A DNA stretch of 20,053 nt from CAYJBH01 sp964371365 (GTDB taxonomy: Bacteria; Bacillota; Clostridia; Oscillospirales; Ruminococcaceae), in contig CAYJMO010000035.1 in the NCBI GenBank assembly GCA_964371365.1, positions 1 to 20,053 of the forward strand, written 5' to 3'. The notes under the pieces are model-generated. The model did not search any database, had not been told where the DNA came from, and saw only the letters and a list, made by a program, of their open reading frames with translations. Below are positions 7,445-15,994 of this stretch, in pieces (within the stretch, counting starts at the first letter, position 1; each line of letters opens with the position of its first letter). Both the position numbers and the translations under genes were made by a program.

Positions 7445-9022
7445 CTATCTCCTAAGCTTAAAGGTCCTCGGTGCAAATTTAAATACCAGCAACATGGCGA
7501 TGAATACATAGATAATACAAAAAGCGATCATGATGCTTCCAAAAAAGACGGTTGGAATCTGTTCCCCAATCAGAACAAAACATATAGCATAGGTTACAAT
7601 GTTGATTATGGAGAAGATGGGGTTTTTTATCTCCATCTTGGCGTTGTAGGGTTGCAAGAGATAGTAGAGTACAAGGCCGTGTACCGAAAAGAATATCGAC
7701 ATGGCGATAATTGCAAAAAATGTAAAGAGATATTCAATCGGGTTATCCGTTCCACCGGTCGAGGCGAGAAGTGCAACCATTCCGAGGGCGATAACTCCGC
7801 CCGGCAGTAGGTTTATTAAGATTATGGAGCGCAATCTCTCGATAAAGTTATGCAGTATTGCCCACGGTGTGCGATAAAAACCATAGTTTAGCATGGCATC
7901 GTCGCAGTTGACAAACATGGTGTAGGTGATACGATTGCTACAATTTATCGCATACATAATCATCAAAAAGTAGGGGAGCGAGTTTAACACCATCTCGTTC
8001 AAAGTGCCGTCATCGCCTAATATAACCGCGAGCGTTGACAGCGATGCAAAGACGACTGCCGCGATCACAGCTATGACCGCCGCGACACGCATTAGCACCT
8101 TGCGGTGACGCTTGACAAACAGGTCGTTAAAATAGCCAAAGCCTTTTTTGTTTGAGGATATGCCGGTGGAGTTCGTTATCTGTTTTTTAACGCTCTTTTC
8201 CATCGTCTGTTTTCTTATCTCGGAGTTTTGGGCGGACATAACCACCCAGTCGGTAGAAAAGACCTTGCGATAATACTCCTTATAGCCCTTAAAATGCACA
8301 AGTCGCCAGAGGGAGAGCCCTGCGAGCAACATGAGCGGCAAGGTGAGTATCAGCACACTGTTTTGTGGTAAAGAAAAGCCTAAAACAGCACTCAAAATCG
8401 CTGCTCCCGCAATTAAAAGCGCAATGGCTATAAGCAACCAAGAGCGACCGGTCGCGCTCTCTATCTTGGGGGCGTACCAGAGCATAAACGGTGCCGATAT
8501 CAACTTTATACAGACCACAAATATCGGTATCGCCGAGGCGGTCATCATGTCAAGATCGAACAAAAACCACGCCAATAACGAGAATGGCACAAAACCGATA
8601 AACATCTTGACAAGAAATATAAGCATCTCTGTCAGGGCATAACTCCTCGCCGACATCCGCAGGAAGAACACTGCATAGTAGCTGTCCTTAGTGGCGTTAT
8701 CAAAGCGTGAGTTGGCAATACCTCCGGCAAGCGTTCCCGCAATAAAAAGGTGAGCGAAATCGCTGTTCATCTCTATGCCGGTAACAACACTCGGGAGGAT
8801 GAGAAATGCGATAAGATAGAGCAGTTTTCCGGAAAAGGTGAAGGATAACTCCATTAGCGCGGCAATGATATAAGCGATGGACTTCAACGTCGGGTAGCCA
8901 TAAGCCTCCGCCGGCACAATTTTTTTGATAAGCGGCAACGAGCGCAGAACGTTTATGACGCTGTTCGCTCGGTAGGTGCAACGCAGGCGAAAGAGAAAGC
9001 TGATATTATTTATCATTCTCAT
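7445..9022 (-). CDS. Large ABC transporter permease (exporter type)
   Basis: About 525 residues with roughly 12-13 hydrophobic segments in two halves, separated by a polar, Lys-rich cytoplasmic stretch (about 245-310). This suits the membrane subunit of an ABC exporter acting with the ATPase just upstream. I do not recognise a specific family, and no substrate can be named. Start: the frame is open to a GTG at 9034, and ATGs occur at 9022 and 9016. All overlap the end of the ATPase gene (stop at 9006-9008), suggesting translational coupling. A GTGGTG-type site lies about 6 nt from the 9016 ATG, so that start is also possible. The stop overlaps the ribosome binding site of lplA. Confidence 0.8.
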   Translation of the reverse strand: MRMINNISFLFRLRCTYRANSVINVLRSLPLIKKIVPAEAYGYPTLKSIAYIIAALMELSFTFSGKLLYLIAFLILPSVVTGIEMNSDFAHLFIAGTLAGGIANSRFDNATKDSYYAVFFLRMSARSYALTEMLIFLVKMFIGFVPFSLLAWFLFDLDMMTASAIPIFVVCIKLISAPFMLWYAPKIESATGRSWLLIAIALLIAGAAILSAVLGFSLPQNSVLILTLPLMLLAGLSLWRLVHFKGYKEYYRKVFSTDWVVMSAQNSEIRKQTMEKSVKKQITNSTGISSNKKGFGYFNDLFVKRHRKVLMRVAAVIAVIAAVVFASLSTLAVILGDDGTLNEMVLNSLPYFLMIMYAINCSNRITYTMFVNCDDAMLNYGFYRTPWAILHNFIERLRSIILINLLPGGVIALGMVALLASTGGTDNPIEYLFTFFAIIAMSIFFSVHGLVLYYLLQPYNAKMEIKNPIFSIINIVTYAICFVLIGEQIPTVFFGSIMIAFCIIYVFIAMLLVFKFAPRTFKLRR

Positions 9023-9725
9023 CACCACTATCACGCAATGCCGAGATTATCCGCTCCTTAAAGCCGAGGTCGTCGAGACCTCCTTTGGGAACCTCCTCCA
9101 ATACCCCACCACTGAGGATCACAATCTCATCACAGAGGTCCAACGCTAACTCAAGGATGTGGGTAGAAAAGATAATTATATGGTCCTCACTCTTTCCTCG
9201 CAGGATTTTTTTCATCTCGTCCGCAACGACTATGTCGAGTGAGGTGAGTGGCTCGTCCAATAGTAATATAGGTGGGTCGATAATAAAGTTAACGAGCATC
9301 TGTATCTTGTTTTTCATGCCGTGGGAAAAATCCTTGAGCAGTTTTGCGTTATCCTCGGGAGTTATCGACATCTGATCGAGATACTCCTCGGGGGAGAGAA
9401 AGACGCGGTCATTTTTGGGCTGTATTTCTATCAAAAATTTTATAAACTCACCGGCGGTCAAAAAGTCCGGCACTATCGGCTCTGACAGGACATAGCCGAT
9501 ATCATCGGTGGTGACGGGTCGAACACCCTGCTCGCTGTGTATCGTAATACTTCCCTCATCCTGAGATAAATCACTGTTTATGCAGTTAAATAGAGTCGTT
9601 TTACCGGCGCCGTTGCGACCTATCAAGCCGTAAATTTTACCTTTTTCAAACACGAAACTCGCACCGGAGAGTACCGATTTTGTGCCAAAGCTTTTTTTAA
9701 CACCGTCGATGTTAAGGGTGAACAT
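9006..9725 (-). CDS. ABC transporter ATP-binding protein
   Basis: This 239-residue nucleotide-binding subunit should drive the adjacent permease. Motifs: Walker A G36-R-N-G-A-G-K-T43, a divergent signature F-S-H-G-M (133-137) instead of L-S-G-G-Q, Walker B I-L-L-L-D-E-P with catalytic E158, D-loop S-L-D, and H-loop S-T-H189. The Q-loop position in G-Y-V-L-S-E-P appears to be Ser rather than Gln, which is unusual. A strong ribosome binding site AAAGGAGA lies 4 nt from the ATG. The gene overlaps the permease gene and lies 20 bp after the nitroreductase gene. Single-domain ATPase plus one large permease is typical of small Gram-positive exporters for peptides or drugs; the substrate is unknown. 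Confidence 0.92.
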   Translation of the reverse strand: MFTLNIDGVKKSFGTKSVLSGASFVFEKGKIYGLIGRNGAGKTTLFNCINSDLSQDEGSITIHSEQGVRPVTTDDIGYVLSEPIVPDFLTAGEFIKFLIEIQPKNDRVFLSPEEYLDQMSITPEDNAKLLKDFSHGMKNKIQMLVNFIIDPPILLLDEPLTSLDIVVADEMKKILRGKSEDHIIIFSTHILELALDLCDEIVILSGGVLEEVPKGGLDDLGFKERIISALRDSGDENDK

Positions 9726-9745
9726 TAAATCTCCTTTTTTTTAAG

Positions 9746-10330
9746 CTATCGTCCCTTGCATGTATTAAATAACGCTGNNNNNNNNNNACCCTCTTTCCTC
9801 GGGTGCAGTGTGGATGTGCCCTCTATGCCATACCCTATCGCCACCGATATCCTCGGTTGGTATACGCTTGGCAGTTTAATCATCTCGGCGAGCGCCTCAC
9901 ACTCCGGTTTGTCGAACATCATGCCGGTCATGCCTATTATACAGCTGGACAGACCGAGTGAATGCGCCGCGAGGCAGATATTCTGCACCGCTATGCCGGC
10001 ATCTATGTCGTTGTAGCTCGGCAGTGAGCCGTCGCAAGAGACGACAATGACACAGGGCGCATCATAAAAGATAGAAAAATCTTGACTGCCGGTGCGCTCA
10101 ACGAGACGTTTTACACTTTCCTCACCGAGATATTTCTTGGTGGAATCGTTTATAAAGTCGATAACCTCCGGTTTTGTCACCGCTGTAAAATGGCAGGGTT
10201 GGCAGTTCATCGCACTCGGGGCGAACAACGCCGACTCAATAATAGCATCGATTTGCTCCTTGCTCGGCAGGGTGTCGGTGTAGCCGCGCACACTGCGCCG
10301 CTCGATAATGCTCTTCAACGTCTCGTTCAT
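9746..10330 (-). CDS. Nitroreductase family FMN oxidoreductase, interrupted by an assembly gap
   Basis: About 194 codons including the gap. The N-terminus has the nitroreductase signature I-I-E-R-R-S-V-R-G-Y (FMN-phosphate binding Arg and Ser) and A-P-S-A-M-N-C-Q-P, with the Asn/Gln pair that contacts the flavin. The middle has D-x-G-I-A-V-Q-N-I-C-L-A-A-H-S-L-G-L-S-S-C, and near the C-terminus V-A-I-G-Y-G appears. These enzymes use NAD(P)H to reduce quinones, nitro compounds or flavins; the natural substrate cannot be read from sequence. Ribosome binding site AAAGGA is 6 nt before the ATG. The last residues beyond about 181 are unreliable because 10 Ns fall in the frame, and the frame and stop after the gap may be accidental. 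The response-regulator gene ends 37 bp upstream. Confidence 0.85.
   Translation of the reverse strand: MNETLKSIIERRSVRGYTDTLPSKEQIDAIIESALFAPSAMNCQPCHFTAVTKPEVIDFINDSTKKYLGEESVKRLVERTGSQDFSIFYDAPCVIVVSCDGSLPSYNDIDAGIAVQNICLAAHSLGLSSCIIGMTGMMFDKPECEALAEMIKLPSVYQPRISVAIGYGIEGTSTLHPRKEGXXXXALFNTCKGR
9778..9787. other. Run of 10 Ns (assembly gap)
   Basis: Ten undetermined bases within the nitroreductase 3' end. Ten Ns is often a placeholder for a gap of unknown size, so genes could be missing between the nitroreductase and the ABC ATPase. Confidence 0.98.
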
Positions 10331-10367
10331 TTCATGTCCTTTCTAAAAATTAATGGTATATGGTAAA

Positions 10368-11042
10368 TTAAAATCCTTTATCCCAGTCTATCTTAGGCGC
10401 ATCACTCATCATAAGTTTGTATCCTAAACCCTTTATGTGCAGTATATCGATGTCCGATTTAAGATAGACAAGTTTTCGCTTCAACATGCCGATATACTCA
10501 TCAAGATTATCGGTTGCTGCATTCTCACATAAAATTTGATACGGCAGGACTATACTCTCATTTTTAATAAAACAGCTGAGCAAACCCGTTTCGACCTCTG
10601 ATAACTGCGCATTTTTGCCGTTAATGGTAACCGTATTGTTCGCGCTGTTGAGTGAGATATCGCCAAGCTGTAGGACGTAGTCCTGAGTACTGCCGGTAAC
10701 GCTACGGATAGTGCTGATAAGGTTGTCGACATTAAACGGTTTTGTAACATACCCATCCGCACCGCAGTTTATTCCTTTTTTGATGTCTTCTTCGGCGCCG
10801 AGTGCGGTGGTTATGATAACCGGCGTGTTTATCTCGTTCTTGCGCATCTTTTTTAGTATCTCAAAGCCGTCCAGTTTTGGGAGCATTACGTCTAAAAGCA
10901 CAATATCAAACAGCCCTGACATGGCGGCGTGCAGTCCTTTTTTCCCGTCCGACACCCCGTCCACCTCAAAACCTCGGCTCGCTAAAATCTCGCTGAGTGC
11001 CTCCCGCAGATTCGTTTCGTCCTCAACAATAAGTATCCTCAT
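10368..11042 (-). CDS. OmpR/PhoB-family response regulator
   Basis: The 224-residue product pairs with the histidine kinase whose gene ends 25 bp upstream. The receiver domain (1-115) has the acidic pocket E7-D8, the phosphoacceptor D51 in V-L-L-D-V-M-L-P, the switch Thr at 78/79 and K101 in T-K-P-F. The C-terminal part (about 125-215) fits a winged-helix DNA-binding domain, with L-S-E-V-E-T-G-L-L and the late I-K-G-L-G-Y-K-L hairpin. Its middle is less typical than in PhoB. AAGGAG lies 13 nt from the ATG. The gene order is kinase first, regulator second, the reverse of the most common arrangement. The nitroreductase and ABC genes downstream on the same strand are plausible targets, by position only. 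Confidence 0.93.
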   Translation of the reverse strand: MRILIVEDETNLREALSEILASRGFEVDGVSDGKKGLHAAMSGLFDIVLLDVMLPKLDGFEILKKMRKNEINTPVIITTALGAEEDIKKGINCGADGYVTKPFNVDNLISTIRSVTGSTQDYVLQLGDISLNSANNTVTINGKNAQLSEVETGLLSCFIKNESIVLPYQILCENAATDNLDEYIGMLKRKLVYLKSDIDILHIKGLGYKLMMSDAPKIDWDKGF

Positions 11043-11067
11043 AGATATGTCACATCTCCTTTCGTGG

Positions 11068-12261
11068 CTATAAAACGACCTTCAACTCGGCATACTCACC
11101 CTCAACACCGCCGGCGGTAATTTTGCCCTTGTGTTGCAAAACTATGGCCTTTGCGATGGCAAGTCCGAGACCGTAGCTCGCACTGTCACTGTTGCGCACC
11201 GTGTCACTGCGATAAAATCGTTCAAATATCTTTTCTCGTTCATTTAATGGTATGCCATTGCCGGTGTTATTTACCACAATATGATTGCGATTTTGAATTT
11301 TTTTCAGCGACACCGTAATCGTCCCTCCAACCTCGGTGTGCTTAACCGCATTATCCACAAGTATTGCAACCACCTGTTTTATGCCGTCACAGTCACCGAC
11401 CAGATTGAGCTCCGGTGTTATATCGAGCTCTATACGCTTGCCACCCTCGAACGCGCGACCTTCGAACGACATGGCGGTGAGCGCGACGGTGTCGGACAGG
11501 TTGAAACGCTCCCTCGTATGCTCTACCTTCCCATGTTCATTGCTGGCGAGATATAAAAGATCACCGACAAGGCGTTGCATCCTCGCCGTCTCTGCCTTGA
11601 TAAAGTTGAGCCACTTTAAATCGCCGTACTGCTCTATCAGCACGTCGGTATTGGTGCTAATGGTAGCTATCGGGGTTTTAAGTTCATGAGAGGCATCGGC
11701 GATAAAACGCCGTTGTAAGTCAAACGAATTCTTGACCGGTGCAATAAGCCAGTGGGACAGTGCGATGGAGATTATCAGCATACCCAACAGAGTTCCGAGG
11801 CCGATGAGTATCGTCAAGGAAAGCAGCTGGCTCAGTATCGCTTTATCGAGCGAGATATCTAAAAATGCAACGACAGAGCCACTTTCCGTCTCGAGAAAGG
11901 AATAAATCAGGTCATCGACAAAGTTTTTATCCTGATTATTAAGGGCAAACTCTATATAGGTCACCATGGTTTCGTGGTCATAGCTAAAGGTTGCCGAGCC
12001 GGTAATATCGGTTATGTTATGATCTTCGTCAAGAAATACGACATACCTGTCCCGCCTGTTGTCGGCAGGGTTGCCGGATGGAGGCAGGGCACCGTCGTGT
12101 GCTATGATAGACTGTAGAAGTTCTAAATTTTGAGCCTGCTGGGTGGTGGTCATGACGATGTTAAGCAGTGCGATTAGCAACATCATCACAACTGTCAACA
12201 ACGCCATAAATATTATTGTGAATTTTCGCCTTAAGCGGCTGATTGGACCTTGTTTAAACAT
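11068..12261 (-). CDS. Membrane sensor histidine kinase
   Basis: The 397-residue product has two transmembrane helices (about 14-36 and 147-169) flanking an extracellular sensor of about 110 residues that I do not recognise. The linker to the H-box is short, without a clear HAMP domain. The H-box is R-R-F-I-A-D-A-S-H192-E-L-K-T-P. The ATPase domain has the N-box V-D-N-A-V-K-H, the G1 box N-N-T-G-N-G-I-P, the F-box F-E-R-F-Y-R and the G2 box Y-G-L-G-L-A-I-A-K, so it should be active. It phosphorylates the adjacent response regulator. The 87 bp between the pheT stop and this ATG shows no convincing promoter; GGA before the start is a weak ribosome binding site. The signal is unknown. Confidence 0.93.
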   Translation of the reverse strand: MFKQGPISRLRRKFTIIFMALLTVVMMLLIALLNIVMTTTQQAQNLELLQSIIAHDGALPPSGNPADNRRDRYVVFLDEDHNITDITGSATFSYDHETMVTYIEFALNNQDKNFVDDLIYSFLETESGSVVAFLDISLDKAILSQLLSLTILIGLGTLLGMLIISIALSHWLIAPVKNSFDLQRRFIADASHELKTPIATISTNTDVLIEQYGDLKWLNFIKAETARMQRLVGDLLYLASNEHGKVEHTRERFNLSDTVALTAMSFEGRAFEGGKRIELDITPELNLVGDCDGIKQVVAILVDNAVKHTEVGGTITVSLKKIQNRNHIVVNNTGNGIPLNEREKIFERFYRSDTVRNSDSASYGLGLAIAKAIVLQHKGKITAGGVEGEYAELKVVL

Positions 12262-12348
12262 AAGCTTTTTTTCCGGTAATTTATACCCTCAAAACCAACA
12301 CATCTTCTCGGCAATCTCATGTCGATTTTCGGGGTTGAACGACTATAT

Positions 12349-14736
12349 CTATTCCTCTCTCAGTGTCACCGACATGCCTTTTAAACGCTCTAAGACCGAG
12401 TTTATAACCGCATCCGCCTCGACGTCGGTGAGTGTTGCTGTAAATGATTGTAGTTTTAGACTATAGGCAAGACTGCGACGTCCCTCGCCCAGTCGTTCCC
12501 CCTCGTATATGTCAAACAGCTTCAGCTCACGCAGCAGCTCGCCGGCGGCGTCAGTGATTGCAAATGCAATCTCACGGTGGGGTATAGATTTATCCGCAAC
12601 AAGGCATAGATCACGGGTGGTTGCGGGATATTTCGAGAGTGGTTTGTATATTGCCGTGCCGGAAGAAAGCTCATAGAGGGTGTCCAGCGACAGGTCAACA
12701 ACATAACAACGTGTCTTAATGCCGTAGCCGAGTGCAACCTCCGAGGCAACCTCGCCCACAACCGCAATCGTTTTATCCCCAATCATTAATTTTGCGGCAC
12801 GACCGCTGTGTAGGTAAGGGATATCACTCACGGCATATGCCGCACAATCCTTTATACCGGCGGCGGCGCAAAGACCCTCCGCAATGCCTTTAGCGGTGAA
12901 AAAGTCGACATCGGCACCGTACAGTCCGACTATTATCTTTTTCGGCTCGTCCGGCAGTGTTTTGTCGTCGGCGTTCGGTTTTTTGCGATACTCCGTCGCA
13001 AACTCAAATATTCCACAGGAGGCGGCGCGTGCATTGTAGTTAGTTCCGAGCACCCCGAGCATGGACGGCAGGGCGGTGGTGCGCATTATCGCACTATCCT
13101 CTCCGAGAGGGTTCATAATCTCGACGGCATCACGCAAAGGACAATTCGCCGACAGCTTTAATAGATCAAAGTGGCGACGGGAATAGAACGAAAAACTCAT
13201 GTTTTCATAGAGACCGTAGCCGAGCAGTCGATCTCGAATTTCCTCGTCAAAGCGTTGACGCTCTGACGGTCTTGCACTGCCGGATCCCTTAATAGGCTCC
13301 GACGGCAGGCGGTTGTATCCGTATATGCGAGAAACCTCCTCCGCAAGGTCACAACTGCGGCTGACGTCGTATCGAGTGTAGGGGACACCCACCACATCGC
13401 CCTCTATTTTAAATCCGAGAGCAGAAAGTATCTCGTCCATTTCATTTTTGGATATACTCGTGCCGAGTAGGGTGTTTATCTTATCGGGATTGTACTCCAC
13501 CGAGCGAGGGGCTACCTTTTGAGTGTAGACATCAATAATACCGCTCTCCGGCTCGCCACAACCAAGCTTTTCCACCAACGAAAGGGCATAGTAGAGTGCA
13601 GGCAGGGCGTTCTCAGGCGAGAGACCTTTCTCAAAACGTGCGCTACTCTCGGTACGAAGACCCAAACGTTTTGCCGCTGTACGTACCGCAGGACCGTTAA
13701 AGCAGGCGGATTCAAACACAATGTCCACCGTGTCGGAATAGATTCCGCTGTACTCGCCACCCATGACACCTGCCACCGCGATAGGACCTTTTGTATCGGA
13801 TATAACGGTGGTAAGATTATCGAGTTTGTGGGTTGCGCCGTCCAGTGTGACTATCTCCTCGTCCTGTGATGCCTGTCGCACCGTGATGTGTGCATCGTTC
13901 ACATAGCGAAGATCAAAGGCGTGCATCGGGTGACCGAACAAGAGGCAGATGTAGTTGGTAATATCGACGATGTTGTTGATAGGGCGCATACCGCACATGC
14001 GTAGGCGCCTGCGCATCCACACAGGCGATGGCTCGATCTTAACATTCTTTACTATTGCGGCGCAGTAGCGCGAGCAGTTGTCGGTCGAGATATCCACCTT
14101 TAAACGCTCGTGTATTTCGCCGCTTTTTTCATAGTCCGGCACGGTGAGGTCGTTATACGGCACACCGAAGGTCACCGCCGCCTCCCGTGCGAGGGCGCGA
14201 ACCGAAAGGCAGTCCGGGCGATTTGGTGTGATTTCAAACTCAACTGTCATGTCGTCCAGCCCAAGCAGTGGTGCGACATCCTCACCAATTTTGTCTGCCA
14301 TATCGGACGGCAGTATCATTATACCATCCTCACCTCCGCTGTTTGGGAAGTCATCTTCCGATAAAGAGAGCTCACCAAGACTGCAAAGCATTCCCTCGCT
14401 TAAAACGCCGCGGAGCTTGCCGGAACTTATCTCTTTGCCACAAGGTAGCTTCGAGCCGTTTAAAGCAACCGGAACGATATCGCCTACAGTAAGGTTATCT
14501 GCACCGGTCACGATGGTTAGTTTTTCTCCGACATCAACACCGCAGACGACCAACTTGTCGGCGTCGGGATGGCGGTCGATGGATAGTATCTTGCCGACCA
14601 CGACATTTTTCGTGTCGTCGCCGGGGCAGTGAACCCCCTCCACCTTGGATCCGCTCATGGTCATTTTATCTATAAACTGCCCTCGGTCGACATCGAGTGA
14701 GATGAAGTCGGACAGCCAGCTGTATGCAAGTTTCAT
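12349..14736 (-). CDS. pheT: Phenylalanyl-tRNA synthetase beta subunit
   Basis: PheT forms an alpha2-beta2 enzyme with PheS that charges tRNA-Phe; the beta subunit handles tRNA binding and editing of mischarged Tyr. The 795-residue length matches the full bacterial form. It starts M-K-L-A-Y-S-W-L-S-D-F. An OB-fold tRNA-binding domain (about 40-150) includes G-K-I-L-S-I-D-R-H-P-D-A-D-K-L. The central B3/B4 editing region includes F-E-I-T-P-N-R-P-D-C-L-S and A-V-A-G-V-M-G-G. The C-terminal anticodon-binding FDX-ACB domain ends the protein, with K-Y-P-A-T-T-R-D-L-C-L-V. An AAAGG ribosome binding site lies about 10 nt before the ATG. It is separated from pheS by 138 bp holding a palindromic element, whereas these genes usually lie close together. 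Confidence 0.97.
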   Translation of the reverse strand: MKLAYSWLSDFISLDVDRGQFIDKMTMSGSKVEGVHCPGDDTKNVVVGKILSIDRHPDADKLVVCGVDVGEKLTIVTGADNLTVGDIVPVALNGSKLPCGKEISSGKLRGVLSEGMLCSLGELSLSEDDFPNSGGEDGIMILPSDMADKIGEDVAPLLGLDDMTVEFEITPNRPDCLSVRALAREAAVTFGVPYNDLTVPDYEKSGEIHERLKVDISTDNCSRYCAAIVKNVKIEPSPVWMRRRLRMCGMRPINNIVDITNYICLLFGHPMHAFDLRYVNDAHITVRQASQDEEIVTLDGATHKLDNLTTVISDTKGPIAVAGVMGGEYSGIYSDTVDIVFESACFNGPAVRTAAKRLGLRTESSARFEKGLSPENALPALYYALSLVEKLGCGEPESGIIDVYTQKVAPRSVEYNPDKINTLLGTSISKNEMDEILSALGFKIEGDVVGVPYTRYDVSRSCDLAEEVSRIYGYNRLPSEPIKGSGSARPSERQRFDEEIRDRLLGYGLYENMSFSFYSRRHFDLLKLSANCPLRDAVEIMNPLGEDSAIMRTTALPSMLGVLGTNYNARAASCGIFEFATEYRKKPNADDKTLPDEPKKIIVGLYGADVDFFTAKGIAEGLCAAAGIKDCAAYAVSDIPYLHSGRAAKLMIGDKTIAVVGEVASEVALGYGIKTRCYVVDLSLDTLYELSSGTAIYKPLSKYPATTRDLCLVADKSIPHREIAFAITDAAGELLRELKLFDIYEGERLGEGRRSLAYSLKLQSFTATLTDVEADAVINSVLERLKGMSVTLREE

Positions 14737-14768
14737 TGTTGTGTATTCCTTTCATGAATGTTGTTTAA

Positions 14769-14846
14769 TGTAGGGGACGGGGCGAGAGTCACAAACCGGT
14801 GTGAGTGTTTGATTATTGTGTCGAAAGGACAGTGCCCTCCCCTACA
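14769..14846. repeat. 78-bp palindromic element between pheS and pheT
   Basis: The ends TGTAGGGGA (14769-14777) and TCCCCTACA (14838-14846) are exact inverted repeats. They are extended by a GGGC/GCCC pairing after a 2-nt bulge. Inside lies a smaller hairpin TCACA-aaccgg-TGTGA. It has no T-tract and no coding capacity. G-rich GTAGGGG-ended palindromes are a style of intergenic repeat in Clostridia; whether this copy is mobile, a processing site or an attenuator is not visible. Confidence 0.75.
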
Positions 14847-14874
14847 ACTCGACCGGACGGTTTCTCGCAGTCAA

Positions 14875-15894
14875 TTAAAACTGCTCCAAAAACCTAAGAT
14901 CTCCATCATACAGCAACCTCATATCATCGATACCATAACGCAACATGGTAATACGCTCAAGACCGACACCAAAGGCAAAACCGCTGTAGACCTCGGGGTC
15001 GATACCACAACCGGCGAGAACATTCGGGTGAACCATGCCACAGCCGAGTAGCTCAATAAAACCCTCACCCTTGCAAAGACCACAGCCGGAACCCCCGCAT
15101 TTAAAGCAGGTTGCGTCCATCTCGGCAGATGGCTCGGTGTAGGGAAAGTGATGGGGGCGAAAACGCACGGCACTCTCGTTGCCATAAAGCTTTTTTGTAA
15201 ATGTTTCCAGCGTGTTTTTAAGATTGGTGAAGGTAATCCCCTTATCCACCACAAGTCCCTCTATCTGATGAAAGATGGGGGAGTGAGAGGCATCCACCGC
15301 GTCACTGCGATAGACCCTGCCCGGAACGATTATTCTAATGGGTGGTTTTTCCACCTCCATGGTGCGTATCTGCATAGGGCTGGTCTGGGTACGCAGCAAC
15401 ACCTCCTCGTTAATATAAAAGGTATCCTGCGTGTCACGTGCAGGGTGAGTTTTAGGCATGTTGAGCATCTCAAAGTTGTAGCGGTCAAGCTCAATCTCAG
15501 GACCTTGACGGACCTCAAATCCCATCCCGAGGAAAATCTCCTTTAGCTCACGCAAAACCTTGGTCATGGGGTGCAGTTTACCCATTGCCGGCGTTTTACC
15601 CGGTAGGGACACATCAATACGCTCCGCCTGCAGTCTTTCCTGATTTTTTTGTTCTTTTATTATCGCGAGTTTTTGCTCTAAATGCTTTGTGATTGCCTCA
15701 CGAGTTTCGTTAACCATCGCCCCCATTGCGGGTCGTTCCTCGGCGGACAGCGCACCGAGCCCTTTCAAAAGATCGGTAACAGCGCCCTTTTTACCGAGGT
15801 AAAATGTACGAACCGAGCCGAGTTCCTCCTCGTTATCAGCGCCGTTTATACGCCCTATTGCGTCATTTTCAAGTTGTTGTAACTTCTCTTTCAA
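14875..15894 (-). CDS. pheS: Phenylalanyl-tRNA synthetase alpha subunit
   Basis: PheS is the catalytic class II subunit of the Phe-tRNA synthetase. The 339-residue product has an N-terminal coiled region, then the class II core. Motifs include G-P-E-I-E-L-D-R-Y-N-F-E, T-S-P-M-Q-I-R-T-M, F-H-Q-I-E-G-L-V-V, F-R-P-H-H-F-P-Y-T-E-P-S (motif 2 region), and motif 3 G-V-G-L-E-R-I-T-M-L. The C-F-K-C-G-G-S-G-C-G-L-C insert is common in Firmicute PheS. The start is TTG at 15894-15892: no ATG exists nearby, AAAGGA lies 6 nt upstream, and the N-terminus M-K-E-K-L-Q-Q-L fits the family. It is transcribed towards pheT. Confidence 0.96.
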   Translation of the reverse strand: MKEKLQQLENDAIGRINGADNEEELGSVRTFYLGKKGAVTDLLKGLGALSAEERPAMGAMVNETREAITKHLEQKLAIIKEQKNQERLQAERIDVSLPGKTPAMGKLHPMTKVLRELKEIFLGMGFEVRQGPEIELDRYNFEMLNMPKTHPARDTQDTFYINEEVLLRTQTSPMQIRTMEVEKPPIRIIVPGRVYRSDAVDASHSPIFHQIEGLVVDKGITFTNLKNTLETFTKKLYGNESAVRFRPHHFPYTEPSAEMDATCFKCGGSGCGLCKGEGFIELLGCGMVHPNVLAGCGIDPEVYSGFAFGVGLERITMLRYGIDDMRLLYDGDLRFLEQF

Positions 15895-15900
15895 TTTATA

Positions 15901-15906
15901 TCCTTT
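15901..15906 (-). promoter_or_regulatory. Ribosome binding site supporting the TTG start of pheS
   Basis: AAAGGA on the minus strand lies 6 nt from the TTG at 15894. It is the only good site near the N-terminus of the conserved protein, so it supports the non-ATG start. Confidence 0.75.
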
Positions 15907-15940
15907 CTATTAATTAAGGTAAAATAAAAATATCGTTTTC

Positions 15941-15988
15941 GAGGCTTGTTGTCACCGCTTTTGCAAAGTCGGCTTTTCCTTTAGCCTC
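15941..15988 (-). other. Possible 5'-terminal stem-loop in the pheS leader
   Basis: On the minus strand GAGGCT (15988-15983) pairs exactly with AGCCTC (15946-15941), enclosing 36 nt. The predicted transcription start falls at about 15988, so the mRNA would begin with this stem. It is followed by a T-rich stretch but is not a clear terminator. No T-box sequence and no Phe-rich leader peptide is seen. Six base pairs over this distance could be chance. Confidence 0.35.
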
Positions 15989-15994
15989 TAACAT

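Noticed and set aside
7394..7810. A 138-codon plus-strand ORF
   Set aside because: It lies antisense to the lplA and permease genes, has no family resemblance or ribosome binding site, and looks like a shadow frame.
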